From assembly GCF_000315915.1 (NCBI RefSeq), contig NC_020189.1:682001-746000 (forward strand): 64,000 bases of DNA, given 5' to 3'. The notes under the pieces were generated by a model. It made no database searches, had not been told where the DNA came from, and was given only the letters and a program-made list of their open reading frames with translations. A program made the translations under genes and the position numbers. This DNA is from Henningerozyma blattae CBS 6284. Its lineage: Eukaryota > Ascomycota > Saccharomycetes > Saccharomycetales > Saccharomycetaceae. Below are positions 10,496 through 22,659 of the stretch, one piece after another; position 1 is the first letter of the stretch, and every line of letters starts with the position of its first letter.

Positions 10496-11135
10496 ATTTG
10501 AATTGTAAATAAAATTTTTTTTTCTCTTTATCTCACACTTCCTTAGTCTCTTTATAATTTTCATTATTTCTTTTCCCTCCATTGTCATCACTTTATTTCT
10601 CCTGTTTTTATGTTTATTGTCCTTAAGAATTACTTCCTTTTCTTTTCCCCTCCCTCTCCCGTACCCTTACACACACTTTTTTTATTTATTATTACTTATT
10701 TTCTTATTTATTCTGTTTATCATGTAACTCTTCCCCCTCCCGTTGTGTCATTTCTAAATGAATTTTTACTTCACTCACATTAAAGATTTTTAACTATTTA
10801 TAAAAATCTGTTAATGAATTATTAACTATTCCCCCTTCTCTTACGTGTAAAAAAACAAAAAAAAATAAAAAAAGAATGTATATATATATATGTATGCAAG
10901 TATGTATATACATGTGTGTGTGTGCGTGTATTTGTAATTGATCATTTATATATGAATGTCCATTACATAATTGAAACTATTTATAACCGTAATTAATTAT
11001 TTGCAAAAATTTCTATCAATTATATATCTATATTAGATAATATTTGAAATTTTATATAATGTGCATTAAATAGGGTGAATGGAATGGAGTGAATTGAATT
11101 GGGTGAATTAGATAGGGTGCGGTATATAGGGCGTG
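10496..11135. other. Convergent spacer TDA3-PKH3
   Basis: Convergent 3' region with T/C-rich and TA/TG-rich tracts. Near 11070-11150 lies a degenerate repeat of TAGGGTGAATGGAA-like units just past the PKH3 stop. No gene was seen. Confidence 0.5.
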
Positions 11136-13562
11136 TTAAATGGGATGTGAATTTTTAAATGCAGCTCTTGCACCTTTACCTGCAGGATTAATTTGATTTG
11201 AATTTAAATTTAATTCATCCATACTTAAAGGATCATTTGAAGTTGAATGATTATGATTATGATTATTATGATTATTATGATTATTATGATTATTATGATT
11301 GTTATGATTATGAGTATGATGATCTATATGAGACGGTAAATCAAAAGTTTCATGGCCATTTAAAGTCAAATCTATGATTGCACTTTTAGTAGCTTTATGA
11401 ATAGTTGCCTTTAAAGGGGGACTATTGGGGATTGAGTTTAATACTTCCACTCTACTACTACTAATGACCATATTTGATGGTACATTATATTTTTTAACAG
11501 AAGGTCTTGGACTTATATGTGTAGCATGTGTAGAGTGAGGAGCGTGAGGTGGGTGAGTGGTATGTGGAGGGTGTGAAGGATGTGTAGTGTGTGATGTTGT
11601 ATTATGATTTAATTCAAAATGATTTTGTAAGTTTGTATTTGAAGTTACACGTTTAGATTTTCCATTTAAAATTGGAGAAGACGGGAGAATTTTCTTCTTT
11701 TTCAAAATATCATTACTATTAATATTGTTATTAGTGTTATTATTATTAGTAGTAGTAGTAGTATTATTAGTATTATTAGTATTGTTAGTATTATTATTAT
11801 TAGTAGTACTAGTACTAGTAGTATTATTATTATTATTATTATTCAATGTTAAAGTATTGAAATTATTCACCAACGAATTCTCACCATCTCCATTACTAAT
11901 CAACTGTCTTTGGTTGAAAAACGATTGAATCCAAGTGGTTTCTTTATTAATAATATTTGATGAAGTTGATGTAAGTGGCATGTTTGGTAAAGATAAAAAC
12001 CATAATTTTGATTTATATTTTTCCAATATTAAATAACCAGTGGAATTTTTTTCATTAAATTGGAAATCATACATTGATAGATTTGGGTCACTGATATTTA
12101 TTATAATGTTGTTATTATAGGATAAATTTCCATCTTTGAAAAAAGTTAATAATTGAGGAGGCTTTGTATTTAAAAATTGAGGGTAATTAGACACTAGACT
12201 TGCTATTAAGTCATTAGAAATGGAATTATAAGAATTGATTGACATCTTAGGACCATTTACATTGTATGGAATTTCATAAATGAAAAGATAATCTTGTTTA
12301 ATTATGGGCAATGGAGGCGCAGGTGCTTGCGCAGGTGCTTGCGCAGGTGCTTGTGTGGGTGACTTTGCAATTGTACTTGAGATACCCAATTTCTTTCTCC
12401 ATTCTACAATACTTGTAGTTGTGTTTGAAACTTTTAAAGGTTTTTTATATTTTTTCTTGGCAGAAATGATTGGGGATGTCGAAGGTGATGAAGATTTATG
12501 ATTTGTAATTTGAATATTTCGTAATGGTGTGTCTATTATATGTAATTGTCTGTTCGAGATTGTTGAATTCATCTTACTTGACAAGGGGGAGGTCGAGGGT
12601 GATGAGAGATTGGAAGGATTATTGAAGGTACTATTGTGTAAATTGATCAATGGAGTTTGCCAGATACCTCTCCATATGGAATCTTTATCTTGCCAATTGA
12701 TATCATTAAACCAAGGATGAAGTTTTATGTTGGGGATGGTGATTCTATCATTAGGGTTTAACGTTAGGATTTTACGTGTAAGGTTTATGATTTGAGGGTT
12801 TGTCAAATTTGCAGTGTTGTTATTTGGATGGAGAAGTAAGTTATTATTATTATTATTCCATGGATAATCCAAAGAAACGATTTTTTCAAACGTTTTCAAT
12901 TCATTTTCACCTCTGAATGGCGGGGTACCATTAATAAATTGATAAAGAATGCAGCCTAATGCCCAAACATCTGAAGCAAATTTACATTGATTGAATAATA
13001 GCAATTCAGGCGAAACGTATTCTGCTGTGCCTACAAACGAAGAACAAGTAGACATATTTGCCGGTGGAGACGCTGCCCCAAAATCAGTAATCATAAGTTT
13101 CCCCCATTTATCAAGCAAAAGATTCTCTGGTTTCAAATCTCTATGGATAATACCGCATGAATGGATATATTCCAAAGTATCTATTATTTGAACCATAAAA
13201 TGCTTGGAATACAATTCGTCGAATGTGCCATTCGTTTGAATATGCAAGAGAGAAAGTAACTCTCCACCTTTAGCATAATCCAATACGAAATACAAGTTTT
13301 GTTTGTCATGGAATGTATAATATAATTTGATGATTCCCGGATGGTTTGTCTTACCTAATAAATTCAGCGTATTTTTTTCAATATTTACATATTTGACTTT
13401 ATTTTCCTTTATGATATGGTTTTTGGAACAAACTTTAATAGCATAAGCTTTCTTCAGGTTTCTCTTATCGAGGGCCTTGTATACTGTCGAGTAGGCGCCA
13501 TGGCCTAATTCTTGTTTAAAGATGAAATCTTGAGGAGTATGTTTTTTAACAGTGGCAGACAT
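11136..13562 (-). CDS. PKH3: Pkh3, PDK1-type AGC kinase
   Basis: Serine/threonine kinase of the PDK1 group, which activates other AGC kinases in membrane and sphingolipid signalling. It has 808 residues against 898 in S. cerevisiae. The kinase domain spans about residues 13-290: GHGAYSTV at 20-27, Lys43, HRDLKPEN from 140 (catalytic D142), DFG at 160-162 and GTAEYVSPE. A second block (about 425-555, starting QDYLFIYEIPYNVNGP) is shared with Pkh3 and may be the PH-like region of PDK1 kinases. The tail carries long Asn/Thr tracts, His/Thr/Pro repeats and an (HNN)n stretch, and ends with the Pkh3-conserved PSNMVISSSR and a GARAAFK-like end. PKH1 and PKH2 lie in other contexts, so synteny favours PKH3 (YDR466W). 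Confidence 0.93.
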   Translation of the reverse strand: MSATVKKHTPQDFIFKQELGHGAYSTVYKALDKRNLKKAYAIKVCSKNHIIKENKVKYVNIEKNTLNLLGKTNHPGIIKLYYTFHDKQNLYFVLDYAKGGELLSLLHIQTNGTFDELYSKHFMVQIIDTLEYIHSCGIIHRDLKPENLLLDKWGKLMITDFGAASPPANMSTCSSFVGTAEYVSPELLLFNQCKFASDVWALGCILYQFINGTPPFRGENELKTFEKIVSLDYPWNNNNNNLLLHPNNNTANLTNPQIINLTRKILTLNPNDRITIPNIKLHPWFNDINWQDKDSIWRGIWQTPLINLHNSTFNNPSNLSSPSTSPLSSKMNSTISNRQLHIIDTPLRNIQITNHKSSSPSTSPIISAKKKYKKPLKVSNTTTSIVEWRKKLGISSTIAKSPTQAPAQAPAQAPAPPLPIIKQDYLFIYEIPYNVNGPKMSINSYNSISNDLIASLVSNYPQFLNTKPPQLLTFFKDGNLSYNNNIIINISDPNLSMYDFQFNEKNSTGYLILEKYKSKLWFLSLPNMPLTSTSSNIINKETTWIQSFFNQRQLISNGDGENSLVNNFNTLTLNNNNNNNTTSTSTTNNNNTNNTNNTNNTTTTTNNNNTNNNINSNDILKKKKILPSSPILNGKSKRVTSNTNLQNHFELNHNTTSHTTHPSHPPHTTHPPHAPHSTHATHISPRPSVKKYNVPSNMVISSSRVEVLNSIPNSPPLKATIHKATKSAIIDLTLNGHETFDLPSHIDHHTHNHNNHNNHNNHNNHNNHNHNHSTSNDPLSMDELNLNSNQINPAGKGARAAFKNSHPI
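11262..11318 (-). repeat. (HNN)n coding microsatellite in PKH3
   Basis: Repeats of a TGATTAT-type nine-base unit encode alternating His and Asn near the PKH3 C-terminus. The repeat stays in frame, and its copy number is probably variable. Confidence 0.8.
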
Positions 13563-13743
13563 TGAGTAAAGTGTAGTGGTATTGCATTTGTGAAGGCGAG
13601 GTTGAAGGCTAAGTGAAGGCGATTTCTTGTTTTTAAGATTGTCTTTGTGTTACTCTTTTGTTAGTTTGTCCTTTGTCCTTTGCTTGCCCTTTGTCTTTTA
13701 AAATCTATTTTCTTTTTCTAATTCTTATTTCCAATTCTTATTT

Positions 13744-13793
13744 TGTTAATTCTAATTCTAATTCTAATTCTAATTCTAATTCTAATTTTAATT
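13744..13793. repeat. TAATTC hexamer tandem repeat
   Basis: About eight head-to-tail copies of a TAATTC-type hexamer, decaying at both ends, upstream of PKH3. It has no recognised function. Confidence 0.8.
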
Positions 13794-13945
13794 TTACTTG
13801 TTTGAAAGATCTGAGTGCCTTAAAATAGGGAATACGCAATGCAATTTGATATCTGAGGCGAAAGCATAGAGAAACCGTAGGGCAAAAAAAGTAAAGATCA
13901 AAGGGAATATTGTATTGTAGTATTATAATGGGAGAATGGCCGCCA

Positions 13946-14096
13946 CCCGTGCACCAGCAAAATTCGCCCGTGCACCTCAAAAACTCCCTCCGTGCATCCC
14001 CGCTTTCACCCCGTGCATCCGCAAATGCTTGCCACCCGTGCACCACCCCCTAACAGCCGTGCACCGCGTATTTTCATCCGTACACCATCCGTGACC
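13946..14096 (+). promoter_or_regulatory. Array of seven Rap1-like sites before SOD2
   Basis: Seven copies of CCGTRCAYC have CCGT starting at 13947, 13968, 13990, 14011, 14036, 14057 and 14078. A partial eighth copy (CCGTGACC) is at 14089. Spacing is 21, 22, 21, 25, 21 and 21 bp, about two helical turns. Most copies are preceded by C or AC, giving CCCGTGCAYC, which fits the Rap1 core and equals the site in the RPL27 promoter. The spacers between copies differ, so the motif is conserved and not the whole repeat unit. Aft1-type (TGCACC) or another factor remains possible. Confidence 0.7.
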
Positions 14097-14124
14097 GCTC
14101 TCCGCCTCGGACTCCGCGGCTGCC

Positions 14125-14132
14125 TATATAAG
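14125..14132 (+). promoter_or_regulatory. TATA box of SOD2
   Basis: TATATAAG lies 40 bp after the last Rap1-like repeat and about 180 bp before the SOD2 ATG. Confidence 0.6.
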
Positions 14133-14310
14133 GGAACATATATATATAGATATATATATGTGTGTAATAGGATGAGCCTATTGTATCTATTATTAGTGTA
14201 AGTATAATCACAAGCACAAGCGTAAGCATACTTTTTCGAGCCTTTTTTCACTATACATTCACCATTGCATACATAATTGCTTAGACACTAATAGAAAACG
14301 CCCCTCAACA

Positions 14311-15033
14311 ATGCTCTCCCGTTCTGCAATTGCCCTACGTTTTACTCGTCCAGCCGTACGTGCTCTATCCACCACCGCTACCCCCTCAGTAAGTCTTCCA
14401 GACTTGGCCTGGGACTTCTCTGCCCTAGAACCTTATATCAGTGGTCAAATCAATGAACTTCATTACACTAAACACCACCAAACTTACGTTAGTGGTTTCA
14501 ACACTGCAAATGCTCAACGTCAAGAACTTCTCGAAGAATTGAATCGTGCCACTGGTGGTGGCGACCCTAATGCTCCTACTCCACAACATATAGCACAAAA
14601 ACTTGTTGGTCTCGAGCGTAACATTCGTTTCCATGGCGGTGGGTTCACCAACCATTGTCATTTCTGGAACAGTTTGACTCCAGCTTCCTTGGGAGGCGGT
14701 TCTTTAGATCTCAATTCTGATCTAGGTCGTCAAGTCGTTGCACAATTCGGTTCTCAAGAAGCTCTACAAAAACGTGTTAACGAACTACTGGCGTGGATTC
14801 AAGGTTCAGGTTGGGTTTTTGTGACCAAAGATGTCTCTGCAGGTAAACCTCGTATCGGCCTTGTCACTACACAAAACCAAGACACGGTAGCACCAGGAAC
14901 CACCATTCTATTAGCCATCGATGCTTGGGAACATGCATACTATTTGCAATATCAAAACCGTAAAGCTGAATACTTCTCTGCCATCTGGCACGTGATCAAC
15001 TGGTCACATGCACAGAAACAATGGGAAAAATAA
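14311..15033 (+). CDS. SOD2: Mitochondrial manganese superoxide dismutase
   Basis: Matrix Mn-superoxide dismutase that converts superoxide to peroxide and oxygen, 240 residues (S. cerevisiae 233). Residues 1 to about 26 form an Arg/Ser/Ala-rich presequence (MLSRSAIALRFTRPAVRALS). All four metal ligands are present: H51 in NELHYTKHH, H115 in GFTNHCHFW, and D204 and H208 in AIDAWEHAYY. The GGG-type second-sphere motif is also present. The gene is richer in C-ending and CGT codons than most neighbours, suggesting strong expression. ERG11 follows, as in YHR008C-YHR007C. Confidence 0.97.
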   Translation: MLSRSAIALRFTRPAVRALSTTATPSVSLPDLAWDFSALEPYISGQINELHYTKHHQTYVSGFNTANAQRQELLEELNRATGGGDPNAPTPQHIAQKLVGLERNIRFHGGGFTNHCHFWNSLTPASLGGGSLDLNSDLGRQVVAQFGSQEALQKRVNELLAWIQGSGWVFVTKDVSAGKPRIGLVTTQNQDTVAPGTTILLAIDAWEHAYYLQYQNRKAEYFSAIWHVINWSHAQKQWEK

Positions 15034-17094
<2,061 letters not shown>

Positions 17095-17188
17095 ACAGAC
17101 GCATTTTTTATTTATATATTGTAATATATATATATCTATGTATACTTTACTTTTTTACTTATTTATTTATAACAATCAAATCAGTCAA

Positions 17189-18127
17189 TCAGTTAAACAT
17201 TTCTTCATAATTGTAAAAGTGACAATTATTCTCTATAAACTCCACGGGTAATTCGTCAATAGGGCATTGTGTCATATCTAACGGTATTAGTTCTTCTTCA
17301 TTTTCTTCTTCTCGAGCTTTCTCCTCCACTTCTCTCTCCCGTCTTGTAATCTTCATTATAAATTTTTCAAATGGTGAACCCTTCACTTCTTCATTCTCTA
17401 CATCTTTAAATAAATGATAATCACTCATACATTTCGGTATATCTCTTTTACCTCTTCCATGACTTCTCCAATTCATATATTCTTCTTCTAAATCTTCTAC
17501 TTCTTCTTCTTCTAATTCTCTTTTCCTATCGCCAATCACAGGTTTCATCATTAACCCATTATCACCATATTTACTAAACACGCCACCATAATCTCGACTA
17601 TCCTTAGCGACAATAGCCATTGCTTCTATAGCATCCTTATTTAATAGTACATTAGGTTCCACTACACTCTTGGCAGTAGAGATAAATCTTAAATTACCTG
17701 TTGAAGTCTTGATACGTTTTAATTTCCCTGATTTCACTTCAGATTTCATTCGAAAACCTTGAGGTAAACTCTTACATTGCCCTGTACTAATATGATTATC
17801 CATCCAGTCATTACTATTATGAAAAAATTCTCCACATTGTGCGCAATTCCCTGAATATTTAGACCGTTCATTTTGTTTAATACCCTTTGGATAGATAAAA
17901 TGTCGGCATTTTAAATGCATCTTAAATGTGTCTTTACGACTAAACCCTCCAGAGACATGGCATCGTAAGTCCGCTGGTAATTTTTCATTATAAAATGGAC
18001 ATTTAAAAGCTTTTTCAATAGCATGTTTTTTAATATGTCGAGTCAAATAACTCATCAACCGGAATGACGCATCACAATAATGACAGATATAATTGCCCTC
18101 TACTCCTTCTTCACCATTCTTTACCAT
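17189..18127 (-). CDS. Stp1/Stp2-type zinc-finger factor without the N-terminal latency domain
   Basis: C2H2 transcription factor of the Stp1/Stp2 family, which activates amino-acid permease genes in response to the SPS sensor. It has only 312 residues against 519 (Stp1) and 541 (Stp2). The first finger begins at residue 13 (YICHYCDASFRLMSYLTRHIKKH). Two more divergent fingers follow (FKCPF..DLRCHVSGGFSRKDTFKMHLKCRH and CAQCGEFF..H..C), then the family-typical SGKLKRIKTSTGNLRFISTAKSVVEPNVLLNKDA and an acidic tail. The N-terminal regulatory part, which holds Stp1/2 in the cytoplasm until Ssy5 cleavage, is missing. Only 236 bp separate the start from PFA5, and the upstream DNA has stops in frame. 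The position fits STP2 (YHR006W) or STP1 (YDR463W). Confidence 0.85.
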   Translation of the reverse strand: MVKNGEEGVEGNYICHYCDASFRLMSYLTRHIKKHAIEKAFKCPFYNEKLPADLRCHVSGGFSRKDTFKMHLKCRHFIYPKGIKQNERSKYSGNCAQCGEFFHNSNDWMDNHISTGQCKSLPQGFRMKSEVKSGKLKRIKTSTGNLRFISTAKSVVEPNVLLNKDAIEAMAIVAKDSRDYGGVFSKYGDNGLMMKPVIGDRKRELEEEEVEDLEEEYMNWRSHGRGKRDIPKCMSDYHLFKDVENEEVKGSPFEKFIMKITRREREVEEKAREEENEEELIPLDMTQCPIDELPVEFIENNCHFYNYEEMFN

Positions 18128-18363
18128 TGCTTATGTGCTTTTTATGCTGCTCTTCTTTCTTTTATTCTTTGCTCTTTATGCTTTTTAATCTTGTTTCATG
18201 AAATTTTTAACGGATTTTCTTTTTTTATATAGACTCTAGACCGAATTTGTTTACACATGATCTTCATATCTCGGAGTCCCAATTTAAGTAAAAATATAAA
18301 CAACAATGTGTTTTAAAATAAAATGAATTACATAATAATAAAATTTCACCCTTCTACCCCAGT

Positions 18364-19524
18364 ATGACAATGAATTGGCCTAAATTTAAAAAACCAAAAT
18401 GGTTTAAATTCATCGTACCGTCAATCGTCCTTGGGTTACAAGTTTATGGGACTTGGGGATTCTCTCATAAATTATGTTATAATATGATTTATAAGACATT
18501 CCATAGAGAATCCATTGCTATAGGTTTAATAACAATTGTCTCGACTCTAGATCTAGTCGTTATCGCTCTTTGGGTTCAGGTAGTTTTAATTATTGGTCCT
18601 GGCAAACAACCATTTGTACCACCTTTCCAATTATTTACAAATGATACGGAAAGTGATGATGATGATAATGAAACTGCAGTATTACCTCCAATAACATATC
18701 AATGCGATCCTCATGGTTATCCCTTCTGGTGTAGTGAATGTCAAAGTTTGAAATTGGAAAGAACTCATCATTCTTCGGCAATGGGTCATTGTGTTCCCAG
18801 ATTCGATCATTATTGTGTTTGGGTAGGAACCGTGATTGGTAAAGACAATTACTTATTATTTTTACAATTCGTCGCTTATTATGCAATAAATTTATCCATA
18901 ATTTGGGTTTCAATCGTATCATATATTCATATGATTATTAGAAAAAGGCCTAATCAACCACATCATCATTTTAATACAAATTTAATTATCATCCTAGTAT
19001 TTGCTATATTAGGTTGGTTGTTCACAGTAGGCTTATTCTTTGCAAATATTTATTATATTTCTAAAAATCGTACTTCTTTAGAAATGCTTTTACAAAAGCA
19101 TAAAAAAAATTCTCCATTAAAAAAAAAATTCATCTGCCATTATTCCAAAATTAATAAATCTAGATACGTAGTGGAATTTACCAACGATGGATTTTTCGAT
19201 TTTTGGAATAAAAGCAAAATTTATACAAATATTAAAGAATTTTTAGGTTCAAATATACTGTTTTGGTTTATACCTTTACCTATGAATAGATACAAGTCCT
19301 CTCCACCTTTCTTTATCAATAATAATTATGAAATTAATACTGATGAAAAATTTTCAACTCAAAATAAGCATTTACACTTAGAGAATGTTTTAGGTCCCTA
19401 TTTAGAAACTTATGGTGATGAAACAATACGACGAATTAATGAAAAAATCAATAATATGGAATATATTACAACTTTAGATGCTTATGGCGATAAATATATG
19501 AATGAAAACGATAATACATTATAA
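18364..19524 (+). CDS. PFA5: Pfa5, DHHC-family palmitoyltransferase
   Basis: Membrane protein S-acyltransferase, 386 residues against 374 in S. cerevisiae. It shows two N-terminal membrane helices (about 15-35 and 50-75), the cysteine-rich domain starting YPFWCSECQSLKLERTHHSS, and two later helices (about 168-195 and 205-235). The catalytic motif reads DHYC at residues 148-151, as in S. cerevisiae Pfa5, in place of DHHC. The C-terminal cytosolic tail is Asn/Lys-rich. The nearby AMD1, SRC1/HEH and TOM1 match the YDR457-459 neighbourhood. Confidence 0.95.
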   Translation: MTMNWPKFKKPKWFKFIVPSIVLGLQVYGTWGFSHKLCYNMIYKTFHRESIAIGLITIVSTLDLVVIALWVQVVLIIGPGKQPFVPPFQLFTNDTESDDDDNETAVLPPITYQCDPHGYPFWCSECQSLKLERTHHSSAMGHCVPRFDHYCVWVGTVIGKDNYLLFLQFVAYYAINLSIIWVSIVSYIHMIIRKRPNQPHHHFNTNLIIILVFAILGWLFTVGLFFANIYYISKNRTSLEMLLQKHKKNSPLKKKFICHYSKINKSRYVVEFTNDGFFDFWNKSKIYTNIKEFLGSNILFWFIPLPMNRYKSSPPFFINNNYEINTDEKFSTQNKHLHLENVLGPYLETYGDETIRRINEKINNMEYITTLDAYGDKYMNENDNTL

Positions 19525-19811
19525 ATACAATTATTCTATAGATATATAGATTTACATATCGGATTACTAATTAAAACGATATATGAATTAATTATTAAGG
19601 ATTGTACAATGAGTTTTATTATTATGAATTGGTGTAAATGAGTATGTTTTTTTGTTTGTTTTTAGTTTTAAAAAGTATTTTTTTATTATAATAGATTAAA
19701 TTGGATTAATAATTTTATTAATTAACGACAAAAGAGTCATGCAGTGTTTTTTTTATTGTTTTGTTATTTTATGTTATGTTATAAGTTAATTAAGATCAAT
19801 TATAATATTGT

Positions 19812-22229
19812 TTAGATATCTTGTTTAAAATTAGCAAAATGTTCCATTAATTCTAATTCTGTTGCCAACGTATCATGTCTAAAATTAATTCTAACGTTTG
19901 GAACATTTGTCTTTGTAACATCGTTACCATCAACACCTTCTTTTCTAAAATTTTTACCTAGCCAATGCTCTTTAATTTGAGCTTCCCAACCACTTTGTAA
20001 AACAGAATTTCTTGCTAATTCACACATATCAACATTAGATAATTTATAAATTTGTGCTGCAACTGAATATTCTTCAATTAATGGTTCTCTTGTATAGGAA
20101 AATTGTAATGGATCATCGGTAGATAATGAAACATTTAAACCTCTTTTGAAATAATGTGGGAATGGATTTTTATCATACGTTAAAAATAATGCATTATTTG
20201 ATAATGGTGACATGGCAATGCCAACTTGATCCAAATAATATAAATATTGAACAAATGGAACTTTTCTTAATAAAATACCATGAGAAATACCTTTAGCTAG
20301 CATATAAGCAGAAATTAAATGTTCTGGATCACCAGCTTCACCACAGTGTGGACGTAATACCAATGTATTAAACCCTCTTTTAGCTCTCCATTGATTTAAT
20401 GATGCCATACTTGAATATAAATAATACAAGTAATAAGAGTATGGAGGATTCTGAGCAGATTCCCATAAAGATGGTTTGGGATACTTTCTATGAAATCTAC
20501 GATCTACTTTAGATTCATCATCAACAGAATCAAACCCAATTACACGTTGTAAAAAAATATGTAATTTAGGATGAGATTGAGGATTTTTAGTAACTTCAAA
20601 TAATGGTTGGAAAATATTCTTACAAACATCTTGGAAATTCTTAATGATACCGGTTCGTTTATAAATATCATATAAACGTGGAATTTGAATTAACCAACGT
20701 ACATTGTGTGATATTAATTTATTATCAACAATCCAGCTTGCCAATTTATCCCATTCATCCATTGATCTACCATAGATGGAAATTCTATATTCACAATTTT
20801 GATATTTGGAATATTCTAAATCATTAATAACTTGGCCAGTAATTTCTGCTAGATAAGACCCTTTGATATAATTATTAGTCTTTAAAAATATTTCTCTTAG
20901 ACGAGATTCACCAATCGGATTATATTTCAAATTAAATTTGTCGAATCTATGGAAAGTATCTTTATGAGCATGCATATCTAGAGTATCAATAGAAAGATCA
21001 TAACCAGTTAAATTTAAAGATTGGAATACCTCTGATAATGTTAAAACCTTACCATCTCTGAATATGACTTTTTCATTACCAGAATTTCTCAATTTATATT
21101 TAATGAATCTTAATAAATGTTTTTGGTTCATACAGGCAGAATGATGAACGTGAGTATCTACTTTTCTGACATTATAAAAATCTCTATGTGGATTTTTCTT
21201 TGAAACATTTGTTTCTCTATATTCATTCAATAAATAATATAGATTCCAACGAGCTTCTAAATATTGTAGCCTTCTAAATGCAAATGATTTAGCAGGGCCA
21301 TCAGAAGAAATGGCAATCATTTTATCTAAATCAGAATAATAATCCCTTAAAGTAGGTATATTTGCAATTAAACTTTTCTCATCATTGATCTTATGAACAA
21401 TGTAAGAATCATCATCATTTATATTAAAATCCCACTCTAAATCTTCACCTGGAATGTCACACTTATTAATATCAAAAATTTCCGCATCTGGAACTCTAAG
21501 TGTCTTTGACACAGTCTTTGTTTCAGGATCATAAGAAGGTTGAGGTGGAGGTGGATAAACTTTCCAGTTTGGGCTATTGTTAGGGTTTTGGAAGTCTTTT
21601 TGTAAAGATAAGTTTTGATATTTCTCTCTAACAGTTCTACATTCTCTAACATTTGAATATAAACCGATTAATTCGGGTGAAGGATCTTCTAACAACTGTT
21701 CACTAGCATCCTCAGCTAAGATTCCCATCTTGTAGGAATTATCGCTGTCATGCTTTTGCAAGTTATTATGTAAATCGATACTGGAATTCTTTTCAGAAGA
21801 AGTATGCCAAGATTCACTTTTAGGCAAAGGATCAGGAACGCTATACTTTGCACCAGAAGAAAGAGTTCTAGTTTTGCCGCCAGCTCTCGTACTCAAATTG
21901 CTCATTTGAGTAGCCATTTGAGAAACTTGTTCCACCAATGCAGAGTCTGTAGAAGGTGGTTCATCTACAGCATGTTGCTTAAAATTGTTTTCAAAGAGTT
22001 GATTATTTTCGTGATAAGAAAATTGAGCCAAAATAGCAACTGGTACTCCATCTGATAATCTGGAAGAAATTCTTGTAGCAGGAGCTTCCGAAGATTCACC
22101 AGAAGGAATATATACTAAAGGATCATGATTCTCATTATCCAAAAATAAGCCTGAGGAATGGGAATCCGCTTCATCATAAGATGGGGCTGGATATAAATCT
22201 AGATCTGGGGAAGCTGATGCCTTTGTCAT
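19812..22229 (-). CDS. AMD1: AMP deaminase
   Basis: Converts AMP to IMP in the purine nucleotide cycle and adenylate balance. From the ATG at 22229 it has 805 residues, against 810 in S. cerevisiae. The open frame extends upstream to 22358 without another ATG, and alignment of ..[14 protein letters not shown] with the yeast N-terminus supports 22229. The long variable N-terminal region is followed by the deaminase barrel: the zinc site [18 protein letters not shown], the family stretch [15 protein letters not shown], and [21 protein letters not shown] near the C-terminus. The barrel appears intact and highly conserved. It is divergent from the SRC1/HEH gene, as YML035C is from YML034W. Confidence 0.97.
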   Translation of the reverse strand: MTKASASPDLDLYPAPSYDEADSHSSGLFLDNENHDPLVYIPSGESSEAPATRISSRLSDGVPVAILAQFSYHENNQLFENNFKQHAVDEPPSTDSALVEQVSQMATQMSNLSTRAGGKTRTLSSGAKYSVPDPLPKSESWHTSSEKNSSIDLHNNLQKHDSDNSYKMGILAEDASEQLLEDPSPELIGLYSNVRECRTVREKYQNLSLQKDFQNPNNSPNWKVYPPPPQPSYDPETKTVSKTLRVPDAEIFDINKCDIPGEDLEWDFNINDDDSYIVHKINDEKSLIANIPTLRDYYSDLDKMIAISSDGPAKSFAFRRLQYLEARWNLYYLLNEYRETNVSKKNPHRDFYNVRKVDTHVHHSACMNQKHLLRFIKYKLRNSGNEKVIFRDGKVLTLSEVFQSLNLTGYDLSIDTLDMHAHKDTFHRFDKFNLKYNPIGESRLREIFLKTNNYIKGSYLAEITGQVINDLEYSKYQNCEYRISIYGRSMDEWDKLASWIVDNKLISHNVRWLIQIPRLYDIYKRTGIIKNFQDVCKNIFQPLFEVTKNPQSHPKLHIFLQRVIGFDSVDDESKVDRRFHRKYPKPSLWESAQNPPYSYYLYYLYSSMASLNQWRAKRGFNTLVLRPHCGEAGDPEHLISAYMLAKGISHGILLRKVPFVQYLYYLDQVGIAMSPLSNNALFLTYDKNPFPHYFKRGLNVSLSTDDPLQFSYTREPLIEEYSVAAQIYKLSNVDMCELARNSVLQSGWEAQIKEHWLGKNFRKEGVDGNDVTKTNVPNVRINFRHDTLATELELMEHFANFKQDI

Positions 22230-22659
22230 TGGTTCTAAAGAATAATGGAGGTTAAAATTTATAGAAACAGTTTGCCAAGAGACTTCAATCGTTGGTAATA
22301 AGATTAATAACAAGAAAAACGATATATTAGGAAAGCAAAACGGTACGCATAAAACCAAGAAAAATTTTTAAAGAGGAATAGCATTTTGTAAACTAAAATA
22401 TTTTTCAATGCTCTTTTTATATAGTTTTGGGAAATCGAAATGCACTAAATAAAGGCCGAACAAAAAAAAAAAATACCGTGCACAAGTGTAAATTTGCCTT
22501 TGAAAAAAATCGATGAGACGAGCACAACGTTTCATAATACTCGAAAGAAAAAAATATGGAGTAATTTTAGTGAAAATCCTCGGAGTTCAGAAGTAAAATA
22601 CACAGACCTATTGAACTTGGTTTCAATTAACAATATTTAATCTAGAAATAAATCAAATA
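22230..22659. other. AMD1/SRC1 divergent promoter region
   Basis: A divergent spacer of 430 bp with A-rich tracts, one Rap1-like ACCGTGCAC at about 22474-22484 and no coding segment beyond the spurious AMD1 frame extension. Confidence 0.5.

Larger units (their letters stand above)
13563..14310. other. PKH3/SOD2 divergent promoter region
   Basis: Divergent spacer. It contains a (TAATTC)n-like hexamer repeat at about 13744-13793, the Rap1-like array at 13946-14086, a G+C-rich patch and a TATA box. The array is closer to SOD2 (about 225-365 bp before its ATG) than to PKH3. Confidence 0.7.

Noticed and set aside
18128..18363. A hidden N-terminal exon of the STP gene or a small pheromone gene in the STP-PFA5 gap
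   Set aside because: Stops occur in frame, there are no splice signals, and no CaaX-type short peptide was found.
22230..22358. N-terminal extension of AMD1 with a hydrophobic segment
   Set aside because: It lacks an ATG at its start (TTG) and has none before 22229. The protein from 22229 aligns to the yeast AMD1 N-terminus.
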